A stretch of 64,000 bases of DNA, from assembly GCA_028283605.1 (NCBI GenBank), contig JAPWKH010000026.1, positions 1 through 64,000 of the forward strand. The letters run 5' to 3'. The translations under genes and the position numbers were made by a program. Below the pieces are notes generated by a model. The model worked only from the letters and a program-made list of their open reading frames with translations, was not told the origin of the DNA and did not search any database. Of the stretch, positions 27,459 to 37,165 are shown piece after piece (the first letter of the stretch is position 1; each line of letters starts with the position of its first letter). Origin of the DNA: Arachidicoccus sp. Its GTDB lineage: Bacteria > Bacteroidota > Bacteroidia > Chitinophagales > Chitinophagaceae.

Positions 27459-28427
27459 ATGGCTGAATCAAATATTTCAAATGTTCAGAAGCATTTAGTC
27501 TTTGCAATCATTGTCAATTATAATTCATCCCACTGGATAAAAAAATGTATTGAAAGTCTCCGAAATTCAGATTTATATATCCACATTGTAATTGTTGATA
27601 ATAATTCAAAAGATGATTCAATAAAAATTATCAAACATACTTTCAACGATGTAAAAATATTTTTGTTGAAGAAAAATTACGGTTTTGGAAAAGCAAATAA
27701 TATTGGAATCCAATATGCAATAAATCAAGGCGCGGAATACGTTTATTTAATAAATCAGGATGCGTGGATAAAACGTGACACCATATCAACTCTTATAAAA
27801 GTTCAAAAAAAACATGAAGAATTCGGCATTGTAAGCCCCATGCATGTAACGGCAAAAGAAGATAAGTTTGATCATTATTTCCAAAGTTATTGCAGCCCTC
27901 CTTTATGTCCTGACATGTTACCTGATTTATATTTCAACAGATTACATGAATTATATGAAACCCGATTTGTAAATGCTGCACACTGGCTGATTACAAGAGA
28001 ATGTATCTCGGCTGTTGGAGGGTTTTCTCCGTCATTTTATCACTATGACGAAGATGGGAATTATGTAGACAGAGTTCATTATCATGGTTTCAAGGTAGGT
28101 CTTTGCCCTCATTCTGTTGCAATACATGATCGGGAAACCCGAGAAATTAATTCTCAAAAAGTTATGTATTCCACATTGCTGGCAAGACGCATAAATGCTT
28201 TTAGCATCATCACAAGAAAAACAAACTTTTTTAAAAATATATACTCGTTTCTTAATTATATTTTTCAGACACCATATTATATCTATAAGTTTAAATCTTT
28301 CATGCCGATTGTATATTTATTTAAATTCTTTTCTTTAATTCCTTCTTTAGTCAAAAACAAAAACATCACAAAAAAAAGAGGCGCTAATTTTCTTGATTTG
28401 GAAATATCTAAGTACCAAAAAGATTGA
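27459..28427 (+). CDS. Family 2 glycosyltransferase (rhamnosyltransferase-like)
   Basis: ATG 27459 is preferred to the TTG at 27456. The GT-A fold opens with FAIIVNYNSSHWIKKCIESL, followed by IVDNNSKDDS and GFGKANNIGIQYA. The metal/nucleotide-sugar site region is LINQDAW, the variant common in rhamnosyltransferases of the WbbL type. The C-terminal part is hydrophobic and basic, suggesting peripheral membrane association. It is a lone gene, not within a polysaccharide cluster. Confidence 0.88.
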   Translation: MAESNISNVQKHLVFAIIVNYNSSHWIKKCIESLRNSDLYIHIVIVDNNSKDDSIKIIKHTFNDVKIFLLKKNYGFGKANNIGIQYAINQGAEYVYLINQDAWIKRDTISTLIKVQKKHEEFGIVSPMHVTAKEDKFDHYFQSYCSPPLCPDMLPDLYFNRLHELYETRFVNAAHWLITRECISAVGGFSPSFYHYDEDGNYVDRVHYHGFKVGLCPHSVAIHDRETREINSQKVMYSTLLARRINAFSIITRKTNFFKNIYSFLNYIFQTPYYIYKFKSFMPIVYLFKFFSLIPSLVKNKNITKKRGANFLDLEISKYQKD

Positions 28428-28502
28428 TTGGATTTTTTATGAAATAATTCATTCCTATATTAACGCCTTTTAAATCGGCATATTAACCTCAACTATTTAC
28501 CT

Positions 28503-28510
28503 TACTTTTG
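28503..28510 (+). promoter_or_regulatory. Probable -7 promoter element of ychF
   Basis: TACTTTTG fits TAnnTTTG, 23 bases before the ychF ATG. No good -33 box is seen. Confidence 0.45.
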
Positions 28511-28532
28511 CAGCCGCAAAATTATAATAAGA

Positions 28533-29636
28533 ATGGCTTTACAAGCAGGCATCGTAGGACTTCCGAATGTTGGAAAATCAACACTCTTCAACGCGCTCAG
28601 CAGCGCCAAAGCACAGGCTGCAAACTTCCCGTTTTGTACAATCGAACCGAATGTCGGCGTTATTACTGTTCCCGATCAACGTTTGGTGGAATTGGAAAAA
28701 TTAGTAAATCCGCAACGCGTTGTTCCAACGACTGTTGAAATTGTAGATATTGCCGGTTTGGTAAAAGGCGCGAGCAAAGGCGAAGGTTTGGGCAATCAGT
28801 TTTTGGGAAATATCCGCGCAACCGATGCTATTATTCACGTTGTACGCTGCTTTGCGGATGATAATGTGATTCATGTAGATGGAAGTGTGAATCCTGTTCG
28901 TGATAAAGAAATTATTGATACGGAATTGCAGTTGAAAGATTTAGACACAGTAGATAAAAAAATTTCACGCTCCGAGAAACAAGCCAAAAGCGGCGGCGAC
29001 AAAGATGCACAGCGCGGGGTAGAAATTTTAAAAGAATTAAAACAACATCTGGAAAGCGGCAAGAACGCCCGCTCTTTCGATATTTCCAAAGAAGAAAAAG
29101 AAAAGTTTTTAAATGAACTTTCTTTACTTACCATAAAGCCGGTTATTTATGTATGTAATGTAGATGAGCAATCCGTTATCTCCGGAAATGAATATACCAA
29201 AGCATTGACTGATATTGTGAAAGATGAAAAAGCCGAAATATTATTCATCAGTGCGGCAATAGAGAGCGAGATTGCAGTAATGGAAAGCTATGAAGACAGG
29301 CAAATGTTTTTGGAAGAAATGGGCTTAAGCGAAAGCGGCGTGGCACGTTTAATTAAAGCTACTTATAAACTATTAAATCTTGCCACATACTTTACGGCGG
29401 GCGTGCAAGAAGTTCGTGCCTGGACGATTACAAAAGGCGATACAGCCCCTCAAGCCGCAGGCGTTATTCATACCGATTTTGAAAAAGGATTTATTCGTGC
29501 GGAAGTAATCAAATACGAAGACTTTTTGAAATATAAATCGGAAGCAGCTTGCAGGGAAGCAGGCAAATTATCCGTACAAGGAAAAACGTATATTGTGGAA
29601 GACGGCGATATTATGCACTTCTTGTTTAATGTATAA
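28533..29636 (+). CDS. ychF: Redox-regulated ATPase/GTPase YchF
   Basis: At 367 residues it has full family length. It holds the G1 loop GLPNVGKSTLFN, a switch region FCTIEPNVGVITVPD, G3 DIAGLVKGAS and a C-terminal TGS domain (AWTITKGDTAPQAAGVIHTDF). YchF (OLA1) is a ribosome-associated P-loop protein that prefers ATP. Confidence 0.97.
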   Translation: MALQAGIVGLPNVGKSTLFNALSSAKAQAANFPFCTIEPNVGVITVPDQRLVELEKLVNPQRVVPTTVEIVDIAGLVKGASKGEGLGNQFLGNIRATDAIIHVVRCFADDNVIHVDGSVNPVRDKEIIDTELQLKDLDTVDKKISRSEKQAKSGGDKDAQRGVEILKELKQHLESGKNARSFDISKEEKEKFLNELSLLTIKPVIYVCNVDEQSVISGNEYTKALTDIVKDEKAEILFISAAIESEIAVMESYEDRQMFLEEMGLSESGVARLIKATYKLLNLATYFTAGVQEVRAWTITKGDTAPQAAGVIHTDFEKGFIRAEVIKYEDFLKYKSEAACREAGKLSVQGKTYIVEDGDIMHFLFNV

Positions 29637-29687
29637 AAAATTATATTCGAAATTTTCTTCTAATTTTACGACCTAAAATATTTTACG

Positions 29688-29942
29688 ATGCTTTATACTG
29701 TACTGATTAATGTAATGCCGCTTAAAGACTTGTTAGACCCGCAGGGAAAAGCCGTTCTCGGCGGTTTGAAAAACCTGCAGATAAATAACGTTAAAGACAT
29801 CCGTATAGGCAAGCATATATCTCTGCAAATCGAAGCCGGTGATGAGGCTGAAGCAAAAAACGTCGCCGATATTGCAGCATCAAAACTATTGGCAAATCCT
29901 GTAATGGAATATTACGAAATCAACGTGATTGCTAATTCATAA
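29688..29942 (+). CDS. purS: Phosphoribosylformylglycinamidine synthase subunit PurS
   Basis: The 84-residue protein matches the small PurS subunit, which bridges PurL and PurQ in the split FGAM synthase. Hallmarks are the N-terminal strand VLINVMPLKDLLDPQG, the central VKDIRIGKHISLQIE and the C-terminal VMEYYEINVI. No purL or purQ is adjacent. rsmI starts 5 bases after the stop. Confidence 0.92.
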   Translation: MLYTVLINVMPLKDLLDPQGKAVLGGLKNLQINNVKDIRIGKHISLQIEAGDEAEAKNVADIAASKLLANPVMEYYEINVIANS

Positions 29943-29947
29943 CGCGG

Positions 29948-30613
29948 ATGCTCTACATCGTTCCCACACCTATCGGCAATCTTAAAGACATCACGATTCG
30001 TTCCATTGAAGTATTGCAATCGGTAGATGTTATTCTGTGTGAGGACACCAGAACTTCCGGGAAATTATTACAGCATTACCAAATTCAAAAACCGCTTCTC
30101 CCCTATCATCTGCACAACGAGCACAAAGTAGTTCAAAACTTAACAGCCGAATTACTGAGCGGTCGGAATATGGCGCTAATTACAGATGCAGGCACGCCGG
30201 GCATTTCCGATCCGGCATTTTTACTGGTAAGAGAATGTGTAAAAAATAATATCGAAGTAATCAGCTTACCGGGCGCTACGGCTTTTGTTCCGGCGCTTGT
30301 GAACAGCGGCATTCCGTGCAACCGTTTTTCATTCGAAGGCTTTCTTCCAATTAAAAAAGGCAGGCAAACTTTATTTAAAAAGCTGGCCGAAGAAGAGCGT
30401 ACTATGATTTTTTATGAAAGCCCGTTGCGCCTTATTAAAACCTTGCAGGAAATGATGCAGTATTTTGGCGAAACCCGCCAATGCAGCGTGAGCCGCGAAT
30501 TGACTAAGATGTTTGAAGAAACCAAGCGAGGCACATTACAGGAAGTGATTAATTATTTCAGTCAAAAAAATATTAAGGGCGAAATTGTAATCATAGTGGA
30601 AGGAAAGAATTAA
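29948..30613 (+). CDS. rsmI: 16S rRNA (cytidine(1402)-2'-O)-methyltransferase
   Basis: The 221-residue tetrapyrrole-methylase-fold protein begins MLYIVPTPIGNLKDITIR, the canonical RsmI start. It carries LCEDTRTSGKLLQHY, ITDAGTPGISDP and LPGATAFVPALVNSG. It methylates the ribose of C1402 in 16S rRNA using SAM. It is 5 bases downstream of purS and probably cotranscribed. Confidence 0.96.
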   Translation: MLYIVPTPIGNLKDITIRSIEVLQSVDVILCEDTRTSGKLLQHYQIQKPLLPYHLHNEHKVVQNLTAELLSGRNMALITDAGTPGISDPAFLLVRECVKNNIEVISLPGATAFVPALVNSGIPCNRFSFEGFLPIKKGRQTLFKKLAEEERTMIFYESPLRLIKTLQEMMQYFGETRQCSVSRELTKMFEETKRGTLQEVINYFSQKNIKGEIVIIVEGKN

Positions 30614-30681
30614 TTTGTTTTAATGAACTAAACCCGCCTGACATTTCGTTCTGTATAAAAAAATAAAGACCTTTGCATGTA

Positions 30682-31725
30682 ATGAAAAATATGCTTACGA
30701 AATATCATTTGCTCATCACTATTCTTGTCATGCTTTTTTGTACAGGATCTTACGCACAAGTAACCGGCAATAATGAGCAAAAAAATATTAATCCGCAAAT
30801 AAGCAATAAGCACGATTCATTAAAGAAAAACACTTCAAATAATACAAAGGATACACTAAAAGAAAATAGAACTGATACTTCAAAAGCATTTATTTCATCT
30901 GTCTCAAACTCTGATACTTCCCGCATAACAAGTGCAGAAAATACAGTACTAAAACAACAAATCCGCAAACCGGTAAGTTTAAAAGAAAAATATGCCTTTT
31001 ATTTACCGGCACGTTTTTATGACAAAGGCGTTTATTACGATGCATCGCTTTTAAATTTTCACAATTCTTCTGATAATGATGATATCCTTTTCTATAGCTT
31101 AGCAGTAATTTTATTTTTTTTAGGCATCATAAAAGTTTCCTTCCCAAAATATTTCAGGCATATTTTTCAGTTTATTCTTCAGCCCGGCTTGCGAAAAAAA
31201 AATGCGAAAGATGGCTTTGGCGCTACAAACATAGTTCCTTCATTTTTATTCAATCTTGTATTCATCGTTACAGGAAGTTTATATTTAATCATCTCCGGAA
31301 ACAAAAATTTCACTACAGATGAAGGAAGAATGTACTGGATACTTTGTGCCTTGATATTGGCATGCGTGTATGTAGTTAAATTTTTTGTAGTAAAGCTTTC
31401 CGGATGGATATTTAATGCTCAGACAGCGGCGAATATTTATAATTACGTAGTTTTTTCCGTGAATAAAATTATCGGTATTATTCTAATTCCCATTATCATT
31501 ATAATGGCTTACAGCAACAGCTCTTTAAGTGATAATTTATATATATGTACAGGCTTTATAATAGTAGGATTGTTACTATACCGTTACATTGCTTCTTTTA
31601 TATTAATTCGGGGAGATTTAAAAGTAAGCATATTGTACTTTTTTCTTTACCTTTGCGCGATTGAAATTTTACCTTTGCTGATTATTTATAAGATTTTATT
31701 GATGAAATTCGGTAAAATCATTTAA
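30682..31725 (+). CDS. DUF4271 membrane protein
   Basis: ATG 30682 gives a good signal peptide (LLITILVMLFCTGSYAQ), so I prefer it to the TTG at 30673. A Lys/Ser/Thr/Asn-rich spacer (residues 25-95) leads into a soluble stretch. From about residue 130 there are six to seven membrane helices with the DUF4271 pattern. The function is unknown. The gene sits just before hemD, an arrangement I recall as frequent in Bacteroidota. Confidence 0.75.
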   Translation: MKNMLTKYHLLITILVMLFCTGSYAQVTGNNEQKNINPQISNKHDSLKKNTSNNTKDTLKENRTDTSKAFISSVSNSDTSRITSAENTVLKQQIRKPVSLKEKYAFYLPARFYDKGVYYDASLLNFHNSSDNDDILFYSLAVILFFLGIIKVSFPKYFRHIFQFILQPGLRKKNAKDGFGATNIVPSFLFNLVFIVTGSLYLIISGNKNFTTDEGRMYWILCALILACVYVVKFFVVKLSGWIFNAQTAANIYNYVVFSVNKIIGIILIPIIIIMAYSNSSLSDNLYICTGFIIVGLLLYRYIASFILIRGDLKVSILYFFLYLCAIEILPLLIIYKILLMKFGKII

Positions 31726-31765
31726 TTGGCAGTATCATTTTATCCATACTGAGTTTAAGAAAAAT

Positions 31766-32584
31766 ATGATAAATAGCATTGGAAATAGTTTGGTACCTCC
31801 CAAAACAGATCTTACAATTTTAATTACACAGCCGGCACCCACATCAGAAAAATCGCCTTATTATGACTTGGCGCGCAAGCACAATGCATTATTGATTTTT
31901 CAGCCGTTTATCAAATTGGAAGGACTTACTGCAAAGGAATTTCGTAAGCAAAAAATAGATATTTCTGCTTTTTCTGCTGTAATATTTACAAGCCGCAATG
32001 CCATAGATCATTTTTTCAGAATGTGCGACGAAATGAAGATATCCGTTGGGCAGGATACAAAATATTTTTGTATCACGGAAGCTGTGGCGCTGTATCTCCA
32101 GAAATTTATTTTATACAGAAAAAGAAAAGTATTTTTCGGCGCAGATGGAACAAACAAAAGCCTTTTTGATGTTTTTAATAAACATAAGGAAGGAGAAAAG
32201 TTTTTATATGTGTGCAGCGAAAACCAGCAGGATAATGAAATAGTAAACTGGCTGAAAAATAACCAATGCGAATTTGAACTTGCTTTCATGTATCGTACAG
32301 TAAGTAATGATGTGAAAAGTATTATGGAACGCCATCATTACGACATAATATGTTTTTTCACACCAAGCGGATTAAAATGCTTGCTGGACACATATCCCGA
32401 TTTTCCAAAATCCAAGGTTATTTGCGGAACATTCGGAAGTGGTACTGAACGGGCTTGCGAAGAAGCCGGGATTAAACCCAAAATAGTGGCTCCTTCCAAA
32501 AATACTCCCAATATGGCAGTTGCACTTGATATTTACTTATCTACAGAATCTACCTTAAAAAAGAAAAAAACGGCCAAAGTATAA
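31766..32584 (+). CDS. hemD: Uroporphyrinogen-III synthase
   Basis: The 272-residue protein shows the two-domain HemD pattern in its diverged Bacteroidota form: LITQPAPTSEKSPYYDLA, then VIFTSRNAIDHFF, then a second half FLYVCSENQQDNEIV, CFFTPSGLKCLL and VICGTFGSGTERACEEAG. It cyclises hydroxymethylbilane to uroporphyrinogen III for haem synthesis. A terminator hairpin overlaps its last codons. Confidence 0.85.
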   Translation: MINSIGNSLVPPKTDLTILITQPAPTSEKSPYYDLARKHNALLIFQPFIKLEGLTAKEFRKQKIDISAFSAVIFTSRNAIDHFFRMCDEMKISVGQDTKYFCITEAVALYLQKFILYRKRKVFFGADGTNKSLFDVFNKHKEGEKFLYVCSENQQDNEIVNWLKNNQCEFELAFMYRTVSNDVKSIMERHHYDIICFFTPSGLKCLLDTYPDFPKSKVICGTFGSGTERACEEAGIKPKIVAPSKNTPNMAVALDIYLSTESTLKKKKTAKV

Positions 32585-32600
32585 TTTCAGCCGTTTTTAA
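32566..32600. terminator. Bidirectional terminator between hemD and DUF4290 gene
   Basis: The arms 32566-32574 (aaaaacggc) and 32590-32598 (gccgttttt) pair perfectly around a 15-base loop. The hemD stop codon is inside the loop. The A/T ends allow use on both strands. Confidence 0.8.
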
Positions 32601-32622
32601 AATAATTAATAAAGAATTTCCG

Positions 32623-33315
32623 CTAATAACGTTTTTTGAAATTATTGCGGTTATTCGAGTTGCGGTTATTGCCATTATTATTTTTACCGTTACGGTTATT
32701 GCCATTATTATTTTTACCGTTTGAATTATTGCGTACAGTAAATATTTTTCTCCCGTTTGCTGGTTTGGCATCTTCTCTGTCTTTGCGAATAGTTGGCGTA
32801 TTATTAAACACGAGCTGCCCGCCGGATATAGAATCCAGTTCATTTTGAATGGCCTGGTCGGAAACCGATTCTTTATGCCAGTTGCTGTACGAAAGTTTCA
32901 TGTAATAAGCAATGGCATTTGCCAGTCCTTGTTTTTTATCTTCGTTTGTTTCCTTTAAAGCCTTGCCAATGATTTCCTCAACATTTTTCCCGAGATGCCT
33001 GTGGTTGGGATATCTTTTAGGATAGGGTAAAGGATCCGGTTTTACCTTGTATGTTTCTTTCGTCGGAATGGGATATGGGCTGTCTACTTCTAATTTAAAA
33101 TCGCTCATATAGTACAAATGATCCCAAAGCTTGTGGCGAAAATCTTCAACATTTTTTAAATGTGGATTTAAAAATCCCATCAGCTCAATCAGTATTGCAG
33201 CTTGTTCCTGGCGTTTTGGTTTGTCTGAAATATTTAATAAATAATCGACCATTTTTTGAATATGCCTGCCATATTCTTTCATGCTCAGATGCGAGCGTTG
33301 GGTATTATATTCCAT
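32623..33315 (-). CDS. DUF4290 protein with Asn/Gly/Lys-rich tail
   Basis: The first 170 residues of the 230-residue protein match the Bacteroidota-specific DUF4290 family (start MEYNTQRSHLSMKEYGRH; PYPKRYPNHRHLGKNV; IAYYMKLSYSNWHKE). The function is unknown. The last 40 residues are a low-complexity Asn/Gly/Lys/Arg tail encoded partly by a 30-bp tandem repeat. It is cytoplasmic, with no signal. Confidence 0.85.
   Translation of the reverse strand: MEYNTQRSHLSMKEYGRHIQKMVDYLLNISDKPKRQEQAAILIELMGFLNPHLKNVEDFRHKLWDHLYYMSDFKLEVDSPYPIPTKETYKVKPDPLPYPKRYPNHRHLGKNVEEIIGKALKETNEDKKQGLANAIAYYMKLSYSNWHKESVSDQAIQNELDSISGGQLVFNNTPTIRKDREDAKPANGRKIFTVRNNSNGKNNNGNNRNGKNNNGNNRNSNNRNNFKKRY
32662..32720. 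repeat. 30-bp in-frame tandem repeat, two copies
   Basis: Two units of 30 bp with nearly identical sequence lie at 32662-32690 and 32692-32720. They encode ten-residue NGKNNNGNNR units in the DUF4290 tail. The length is a multiple of three, so copy changes would keep frame. Confidence 0.85.
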
Positions 33316-33557
33316 ATAAAGTTTATAGTACGAATGTAATGATTTATAATTCAGTTTAGCTGTTGAAAATTACAGAGAGCATCGTAATATTTGTTATGTT
33401 TTCTATCTGTCTTTTCTTTGGAAAACAATCTTTTTACAGACATTATTTGCTTAGTAATTAAGAAAATATAACAAGCAAATTATTTTATAACCGCAAGAAT
33501 ATTTATTTATATGCCATTCAAGCATAAAAACGAGAGTAATAAAATTTTACGTGATAA

Positions 33558-34223
33558 TTATTTTTCATTTGGATTCATCTTGCCGGCCAACAGCTTTTCG
33601 AGCGTAGACTCCACGCGCTTTTGCTTTGTATCTGCACGTTTTGCTCCTTGAATCCAGGTAACGTATTCTTTTTGATTGGATGAAGGAAGAGAGCTGAAAA
33701 ATTCTCTTGCTTTTTTATTCTTTATAAACAACGAATCCAATTCGTCAGGAATTACAGATAATTTTTTGTCAAAGCTTTTTGCTCTGGTTTTTGGTTGAAA
33801 TTCAGCTGCTTTTTCCGGGCAGATTTCTGAACCGATATTGGCTTTTTTAAAGCTAACAGCAGCCCATACAGAATCCAACTCTATTTCTTCCTGGTTTTGA
33901 AAACTGTTTTTTATAAAAATCTCCCACGAGCAATTTCTGTTCAGGTCGCTTACTATTTTGCTGGTAGATTTCGGGTAAGCAATCCATACTTTTGTGTTGG
34001 AATGCAAAGCCGGAAATACATCTTTTAAAATAGAACAAAGCTGATTGTGATTGATTGCAAATATCAAAGCAAAATCAATTTTACGGATCTTCAAAAGAGG
34101 TGTGATGCTCTTGCAAAATGCAATCTTTAAAAACTGCTTTTCTAAAGATGAAGGCAACCCCTGAATTAAAATATTTTTTTCGTTTTCGTAATGAAGCTTT
34201 TCAAACAAATCTTGGTTTGACAT
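33558..34223 (-). CDS. YdeI/OmpD-associated family protein with DUF3052-like N-terminus
   Basis: The 221-residue protein has two parts. Residues 1-120 resemble DUF3052-type domains (LPSSLEKQFLKI, ALIFAINHNQ, WIAYPKSTSKIVSDLNR). Residues 140-221 are a YdeI/OmpD-associated domain (IPDELDSLFIKNKKAREFFSSLP, KEYVTWIQGAKRADTKQKRV). YdeI proteins have been linked to resistance to antimicrobial peptides; the molecular role is unsettled. About 240 bases of AT-rich sequence without a visible gene separate it from the DUF4290 start. Confidence 0.8.
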   Translation of the reverse strand: MSNQDLFEKLHYENEKNILIQGLPSSLEKQFLKIAFCKSITPLLKIRKIDFALIFAINHNQLCSILKDVFPALHSNTKVWIAYPKSTSKIVSDLNRNCSWEIFIKNSFQNQEEIELDSVWAAVSFKKANIGSEICPEKAAEFQPKTRAKSFDKKLSVIPDELDSLFIKNKKAREFFSSLPSSNQKEYVTWIQGAKRADTKQKRVESTLEKLLAGKMNPNEK

Positions 34224-34376
34224 TCCTTAAAGCTATTTTAAGGTTAACAAAAAATCATGTGCAAAAGTATGAAAAATATATCATTTTTTTCAACATAGCT
34301 TACCAAGAGGAGCTTTTTTTAACGAATATTAACTAATTATGTCTTAAAATTGAATAATAATTACAATAAAGTAGGT

Positions 34377-35630
34377 TTAGCGCAAAATTTTCATCTTCGC
34401 GCGGTCTACTCTTGTATCTGTTACCGAAAGGATTTCGAACTCGTAATTATCAATAATTATACGCTCATTTTCTGTAGGTATTGCTTTATTAGCATTTACG
34501 ATATAGCCGGATAAGGTTTCGGATTCGTCTTCAGGAAATTCCAAATCGTATTCATCATTCAGGTATTCCAGTTCCAGACGACCGGAAAATATATATTCCG
34601 TATCAGAAATTTTTTGTTCTATTAAGTGTTCTTTATCAAATTCATTGAGTGCTTCGCCAAATAATTGTGTCAAAACATCCTGAATGGTTATGATGCCGGC
34701 TGTGCCGCCAAATTCATCAATTACCCACGCGAGGCTTTTTTTCTCTTTGGAAAATCTTGTCAGCAAATCTACAATATTCATACTTTCGGGAACTGCAAAT
34801 ACCGGCAACAGCATATCATTTATGAACGATGGATTGTCGAATAGATTGCGCTCATCTACATACCCTAAAATATTATCAATAGAATCTTCGTAAACCAGTA
34901 ATTTGCTTTGCTGTAGAAATTGCTGCTGCAACTCACTTACCGGCGTGTTGATGGAAACGCCAATGATTTCCGTACGCGGCACAAGACATTGACGTATTTT
35001 TATGTTGGGCAACGTAAGGGCTTTTTCGAACAAATACGTATTAATATCCTGTGTAGAGTTGCCTTGTGCGTCTTTTGCCTGCTGAAATAAATGTTCCAGT
35101 TTCATCCGGTCAAAAGGCTGTCTGTCTGCCTTTATTTTTACATTAAAAAGATACTTTAAAATTCCTCCCGAAAACGTAATGAATAATTTGATGATGCCGT
35201 GAAATAAACTGTAAAATACATTAAAGAAAGAAAGAAATGCATAAAACAATTTTTCACTGCGGTTGAAAAATAATTTGGCCAGAAATCTTCCGGAAAAAAC
35301 GACAAATATGGTAGAGACAACGGAATTTATAAACAGCAATAAGAGTTCATTATGAATACCAAACTGGCTCCATAATATCTTATTCATATAAGTGTTAAAA
35401 AACAAACCGTAAAATACCAAGCTTAGTATAGTGCCGAATACACTTGTGCCGATAAAGGAAGTGGGGTTTTCTGCAAAGCGCGAAGAAAGTATGCCTTCGC
35501 TGATACCTTGTTTTTTCTTTAATTCAATATTTAAACGGCTCGCGGTGAGAAACGCAGTTTCCATACCCGCAAAAAACAGGATAAACAAAAGCGTGATAAT
35601 AATTCCGGTAAGCGCTACAAATTGGCTCAT
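34377..35630 (-). CDS. CNNM/CorC-type transporter-associated protein (GldE-like)
   Basis: The 417-residue protein has an N-terminal DUF21/CNNM membrane domain (four helices, starting FVALTGIIITLLFILFFAGMETAFL). A CBS pair follows (VPRTEIIGVSINTPVSEL; IDEFGGTAGIITIQDVL), then a C-terminal CorC/HlyC domain (LSGYIVNAN). The family includes Mg2+ efflux proteins and the Bacteroidota gliding accessory protein GldE. No gldD or ssb neighbour is present to support the GldE name, so I leave the symbol empty. lptC and coaX lie upstream on the same strand. Confidence 0.87.
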   Translation of the reverse strand: MSQFVALTGIIITLLFILFFAGMETAFLTASRLNIELKKKQGISEGILSSRFAENPTSFIGTSVFGTILSLVFYGLFFNTYMNKILWSQFGIHNELLLLFINSVVSTIFVVFSGRFLAKLFFNRSEKLFYAFLSFFNVFYSLFHGIIKLFITFSGGILKYLFNVKIKADRQPFDRMKLEHLFQQAKDAQGNSTQDINTYLFEKALTLPNIKIRQCLVPRTEIIGVSINTPVSELQQQFLQQSKLLVYEDSIDNILGYVDERNLFDNPSFINDMLLPVFAVPESMNIVDLLTRFSKEKKSLAWVIDEFGGTAGIITIQDVLTQLFGEALNEFDKEHLIEQKISDTEYIFSGRLELEYLNDEYDLEFPEDESETLSGYIVNANKAIPTENERIIIDNYEFEILSVTDTRVDRAKMKILR

Positions 35631-35699
35631 GCTTTAATTAAGTAATATTGGCTAAATTAAGAGAATTTAAACAATTTAAATCGTATATGATTTATTTTT

Positions 35700-36293
35700 T
35701 TACAAACCCGTTGCCGAGCTGTCCTGTTGCATGATTCCGTTGTTTACATTATTAAAAATAAATTCCGTAAAATCTTGTCTGGCGCTAAATCCATTTTGGC
35801 TTGGCGTTATTCCATAAGGATTGGATTGCTTTAAGATGGTTGGCTTAGAGCCGTAAATCATTTCGGTGTTTTGATCCCACCAAAGCTCGGTTGTGCGCAA
35901 GGTATCGCCATTTATATTTGTACCGATAATACTGTCTTTAAGATAAACTTTTTTTAATGATTTATAATAAATGCCGTATTTGGCAAATAAGAAAGTAGTT
36001 GGCGCGCCGGTAGAATCGTCGTAAAAAATCACATGCAAAGTTTTTGGAAAAATCATTTTCATCGTATCTTTTTCTGTACTTACCATTAGCGGCGCAGTAA
36101 GCCGCGCTTTGGTTTTGCCTCCTACGCTTAAATAACTTTCTATATTCACGGCTTCTTCCGTATTTATGCCTTTGCTATTCAGCGCATTTACTTCGTTAAT
36201 ATCATTTTCGCAGGAAAACAATATCAACGAACCGATAACGCAAAAAAACAGCGACCGGAATTTATAATGATGAGTTGTACAACTGATAATCAT
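35700..36293 (-). CDS. lptC: LPS export protein LptC, Bacteroidota type
   Basis: The N-terminal segment CVIGSLILFSCEND is a lipoprotein-like anchor. The LptC beta-jellyroll follows (LSVGGKTKARLTAPLMV, FPKTLHVIFYDDSTGA, AKYGIYYKSLKKVYLKDS, TTELWWDQNTEMIY). LptC links the LptB2FG extractor to the LptA bridge. Its ATG immediately follows the coaX stop codon without a gap, so the two are translationally coupled. Confidence 0.88.
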   Translation of the reverse strand: MIISCTTHHYKFRSLFFCVIGSLILFSCENDINEVNALNSKGINTEEAVNIESYLSVGGKTKARLTAPLMVSTEKDTMKMIFPKTLHVIFYDDSTGAPTTFLFAKYGIYYKSLKKVYLKDSIIGTNINGDTLRTTELWWDQNTEMIYGSKPTILKQSNPYGITPSQNGFSARQDFTEFIFNNVNNGIMQQDSSATGL

Positions 36294-37019
36294 TTACTGT
36301 GCATTATTCTTACTGATATAATAAAGCCCTTTATAAATCAAATATGGATCGGATATAATTTTGCTGCGTATATGATTATGGAAAAACGGCAAATCGCCGC
36401 CTGTAATCAGTACGTTTAAGTTATTGTATCGTTCTTTATATTCTTCTATCACGCCGTCGATTTCTTTACTCATTCCAAGTATCACGCCACTTTGAATATT
36501 GGTTTTTGTATCATAACCTATCAAAGGGAAATTCCAATTCGGTTCTACCATGGGCAATAAGGCCGTATAATCGTTCAGGGATTTTAACCGCAAATACAAT
36601 CCGGGAGAAATAGCGCCGCCCAGAAATTCATTGAATTTATTGATAAAATTAAAAGTAATACATGTCCCAAGCCCCACAATAAGATTATGTTTTTGGGGAA
36701 ATTGTGCAATGGCGCCGGAAAGCATCGCCCATCTGTCGGCTCCTACGGTTTTTTCCTGCCCGGAAGGCACGGTAATATTGAGTTTGCATTCGGAAGAAAC
36801 TTTCACAAAATGCCCATATTCTTTGATTACGTTTTCTATAGCTTCGTCGTGGTTTACAACGGAAGCAAGAATGGCATTGTCGGGCTTTTCCTGTTGCAGT
36901 AATTGTTGTATTTGGCTGATATCATTATTCAGAATAATTTCTTTTATAAAACTGCCATCTTGCATCACACCACATTTGTAGCGTGTATTACCGAAATCAA
37001 AGCAAAGCGTTTTTTGCAT
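36294..37019 (-). CDS. coaX: Type III pantothenate kinase
   Basis: The 241-residue ASKHA-fold protein has the phosphate-1 loop CFDFGNTRYKCG, GADRWAMLSGA and the phosphate-2 loop VGLGTCITFNFI, ending with LITGGDLPFF. Type III kinases do the first committed step of CoA synthesis and are the usual PanK in this phylum. The stop abuts lptC. Confidence 0.95.
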   Translation of the reverse strand: MQKTLCFDFGNTRYKCGVMQDGSFIKEIILNNDISQIQQLLQQEKPDNAILASVVNHDEAIENVIKEYGHFVKVSSECKLNITVPSGQEKTVGADRWAMLSGAIAQFPQKHNLIVGLGTCITFNFINKFNEFLGGAISPGLYLRLKSLNDYTALLPMVEPNWNFPLIGYDTKTNIQSGVILGMSKEIDGVIEEYKERYNNLNVLITGGDLPFFHNHIRSKIISDPYLIYKGLYYISKNNAQ

Positions 37020-37165
37020 GGGTATATTTTTCGCAGAAAAAAATTGAACAACAAACTTCGGGTTTTATCATCAAATTAAAAATCTAAAATTCAAATTCGA
37101 AAATTACTATGCCAAATTAGTACACTACTGATTTTTAATTTTACAATTGTTCCAATGATCTAAGC

